Shown here: positions 63,626-64,000 of the stretch, one piece after another
Layout: the number at the start of each line of letters is the position of its first letter
Numbering within the stretch: the first letter of the stretch is position 1
Source of the DNA: JADLCB01 sp964398315
GTDB taxonomy: Bacteria; Planctomycetota; Phycisphaerae; Tepidisphaerales; Tepidisphaeraceae
Reading direction: 5' to 3'
Length of the DNA stretch: 64,000 bases
Assembly (NCBI GenBank): GCA_964398315.1
Contig: CAYNMV010000009.1
Coordinates: forward strand, 1 to 64,000
Made by a program: the position numbers and the translations under genes
Notes under the pieces: generated by a model
Database searches by the model: none
Seen by the model: the letters and a program-made list of their open reading frames with translations, nothing else
What the model was told of the DNA's origin: nothing

Positions 63626-64000
63626 ATGAGCACATCTTTTCTGATCGATGCGGACTTTCCCGGGGGCAATGTGATCGTGGATGCGGTGCGCGGCGATACG
63701 GTCGATCTGCACCAGGACCTGCGGGATACGGATCGGGACTGGTTCTACTGGTATTTTCGCGTACGCGGGGCGGCGGGGCGGTCGGTGCGGTTCAACTTCA
63801 CCGCCAGCCGGGCGTTGGGGACGCGCGGTCCGGCCGTCAGCCGGGACAGCGGTCGGACCTGGCAATGGATCGGCAGGGACAGTGTCGAGGGCAATGCCTT
63901 TACATACCGCTTCACCACGGAGGAGGAAGTTCGTTTCAGCTTTGCCATGCCGTACCAGCTTGCGGACTGGCAGCGATTTGCCGCCGGGCGGCCGTGGCTG
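63626..64000 (+). CDS. M14 zinc carboxypeptidase, 5' part
   Basis: Open from the ATG at 63626 to the window edge, 125 codons. The beta-rich segment with FPGGNVIVDAV, RDWFYWYFRVRGAAG and VRFNFTA matches the N-terminal domain of cytosolic-carboxypeptidase-like (AGBL/CCP-type) M14 enzymes. The catalytic HxxE domain would lie beyond the window. Confidence 0.75.
   Translation, partial: MSTSFLIDADFPGGNVIVDAVRGDTVDLHQDLRDTDRDWFYWYFRVRGAAGRSVRFNFTASRALGTRGPAVSRDSGRTWQWIGRDSVEGNAFTYRFTTEEEVRFSFAMPYQLADWQRFAAGRPWL

Noticed and set aside
1..64000. tRNA, rRNA, tmRNA, RNase P or SRP RNA
   Set aside because: No T-loop or conserved core of these RNAs was seen in either strand by eye; a covariance scan could overturn this.
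1..64000. Insertion sequence, prophage or integrative element
   Set aside because: No transposase, integrase or phage structural protein was found; only short palindromic repeats.

Overview
This 64 kb window is high-GC bacterial chromosome with no rRNA, tRNA, CRISPR array, insertion sequence or prophage that I can see. The gene content points to a planctomycete, probably class Phycisphaerae. It has an operon of large type II/IV pseudopilins, a ResB/CcsA cytochrome c system, a TAT-exported DUF1501 protein, a PEP-CTERM surface protein, FHA-domain regulators, sigma factors with unusual architecture, phytanoyl-CoA-dioxygenase/AraC and Gfo/Idh/MocA genes, and short dispersed palindromes of a kind I associate with planctomycete and verrucomicrobial genomes. 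The taxonomic call is inference; no marker gene settles it.

Layout. 0.1-10 kb: a multi-pass GT39-like glycosyltransferase, converging on a four-gene pseudopilin operon (8478 down to 1873), then an FHA protein and two small hypothetical genes. 10.1-18 kb: purU, cytochrome c maturation genes (resB, ccsA), a DUF72 gene, a small exported protein and a second FHA protein. 17.9-31.4 kb: housekeeping and stress genes (queD, proA, DUF1501, MazG-like, an SRPBCC / zinc dehydrogenase / membrane-protein trio, PhyH with a divergent AraC regulator, pabB, pdxA, ribE). 31.5-34.1 kb: an Hcp-fold PEP-CTERM protein, a radical-SAM/SPASM-family protein that has lost all three cluster cysteines, and a small membrane protein.

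34-45 kb is the most distinctive part. It holds a eukaryotic-type UDP-galactopyranose mutase, a 912-residue fusion of a GH1-like glycosidase to a GT4-like glycosyltransferase, a sugar-C-methyltransferase-like enzyme, a second GH1-like protein, a nucleoside monophosphate kinase and a Gfo/Idh/MocA oxidoreductase. The genes lie on both strands with a long non-coding stretch (38957-39874) in the middle. I read it as a candidate galactofuranose or deoxysugar glycan locus.

45-57 kb: a lipoprotein, a Rieske protein and a BshB1-like deacetylase, followed by a six-gene minus-strand run: hypothetical protein, methyltransferase, glpD, a PL22-type oligogalacturonate lyase, a UROD-superfamily protein and an MFS transporter. 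The last three look like a pectin-fragment utilisation unit. 57-64 kb: a sigma-70 protein with two extra N-terminal helix-turn-helix segments and no WW dyad, a zinc-ribbon/GYF-like membrane protein, a YbaK deacylase, glutamate dehydrogenase, an ECF-like sigma protein with a C-terminal membrane anchor, and the 5' end of an M14 carboxypeptidase running off the window.

All product calls come from reading the translated sequence from memory of families; no database search was run. Many start sites were moved to an internal ATG or GTG with a good Shine-Dalgarno sequence, as stated in each entry.
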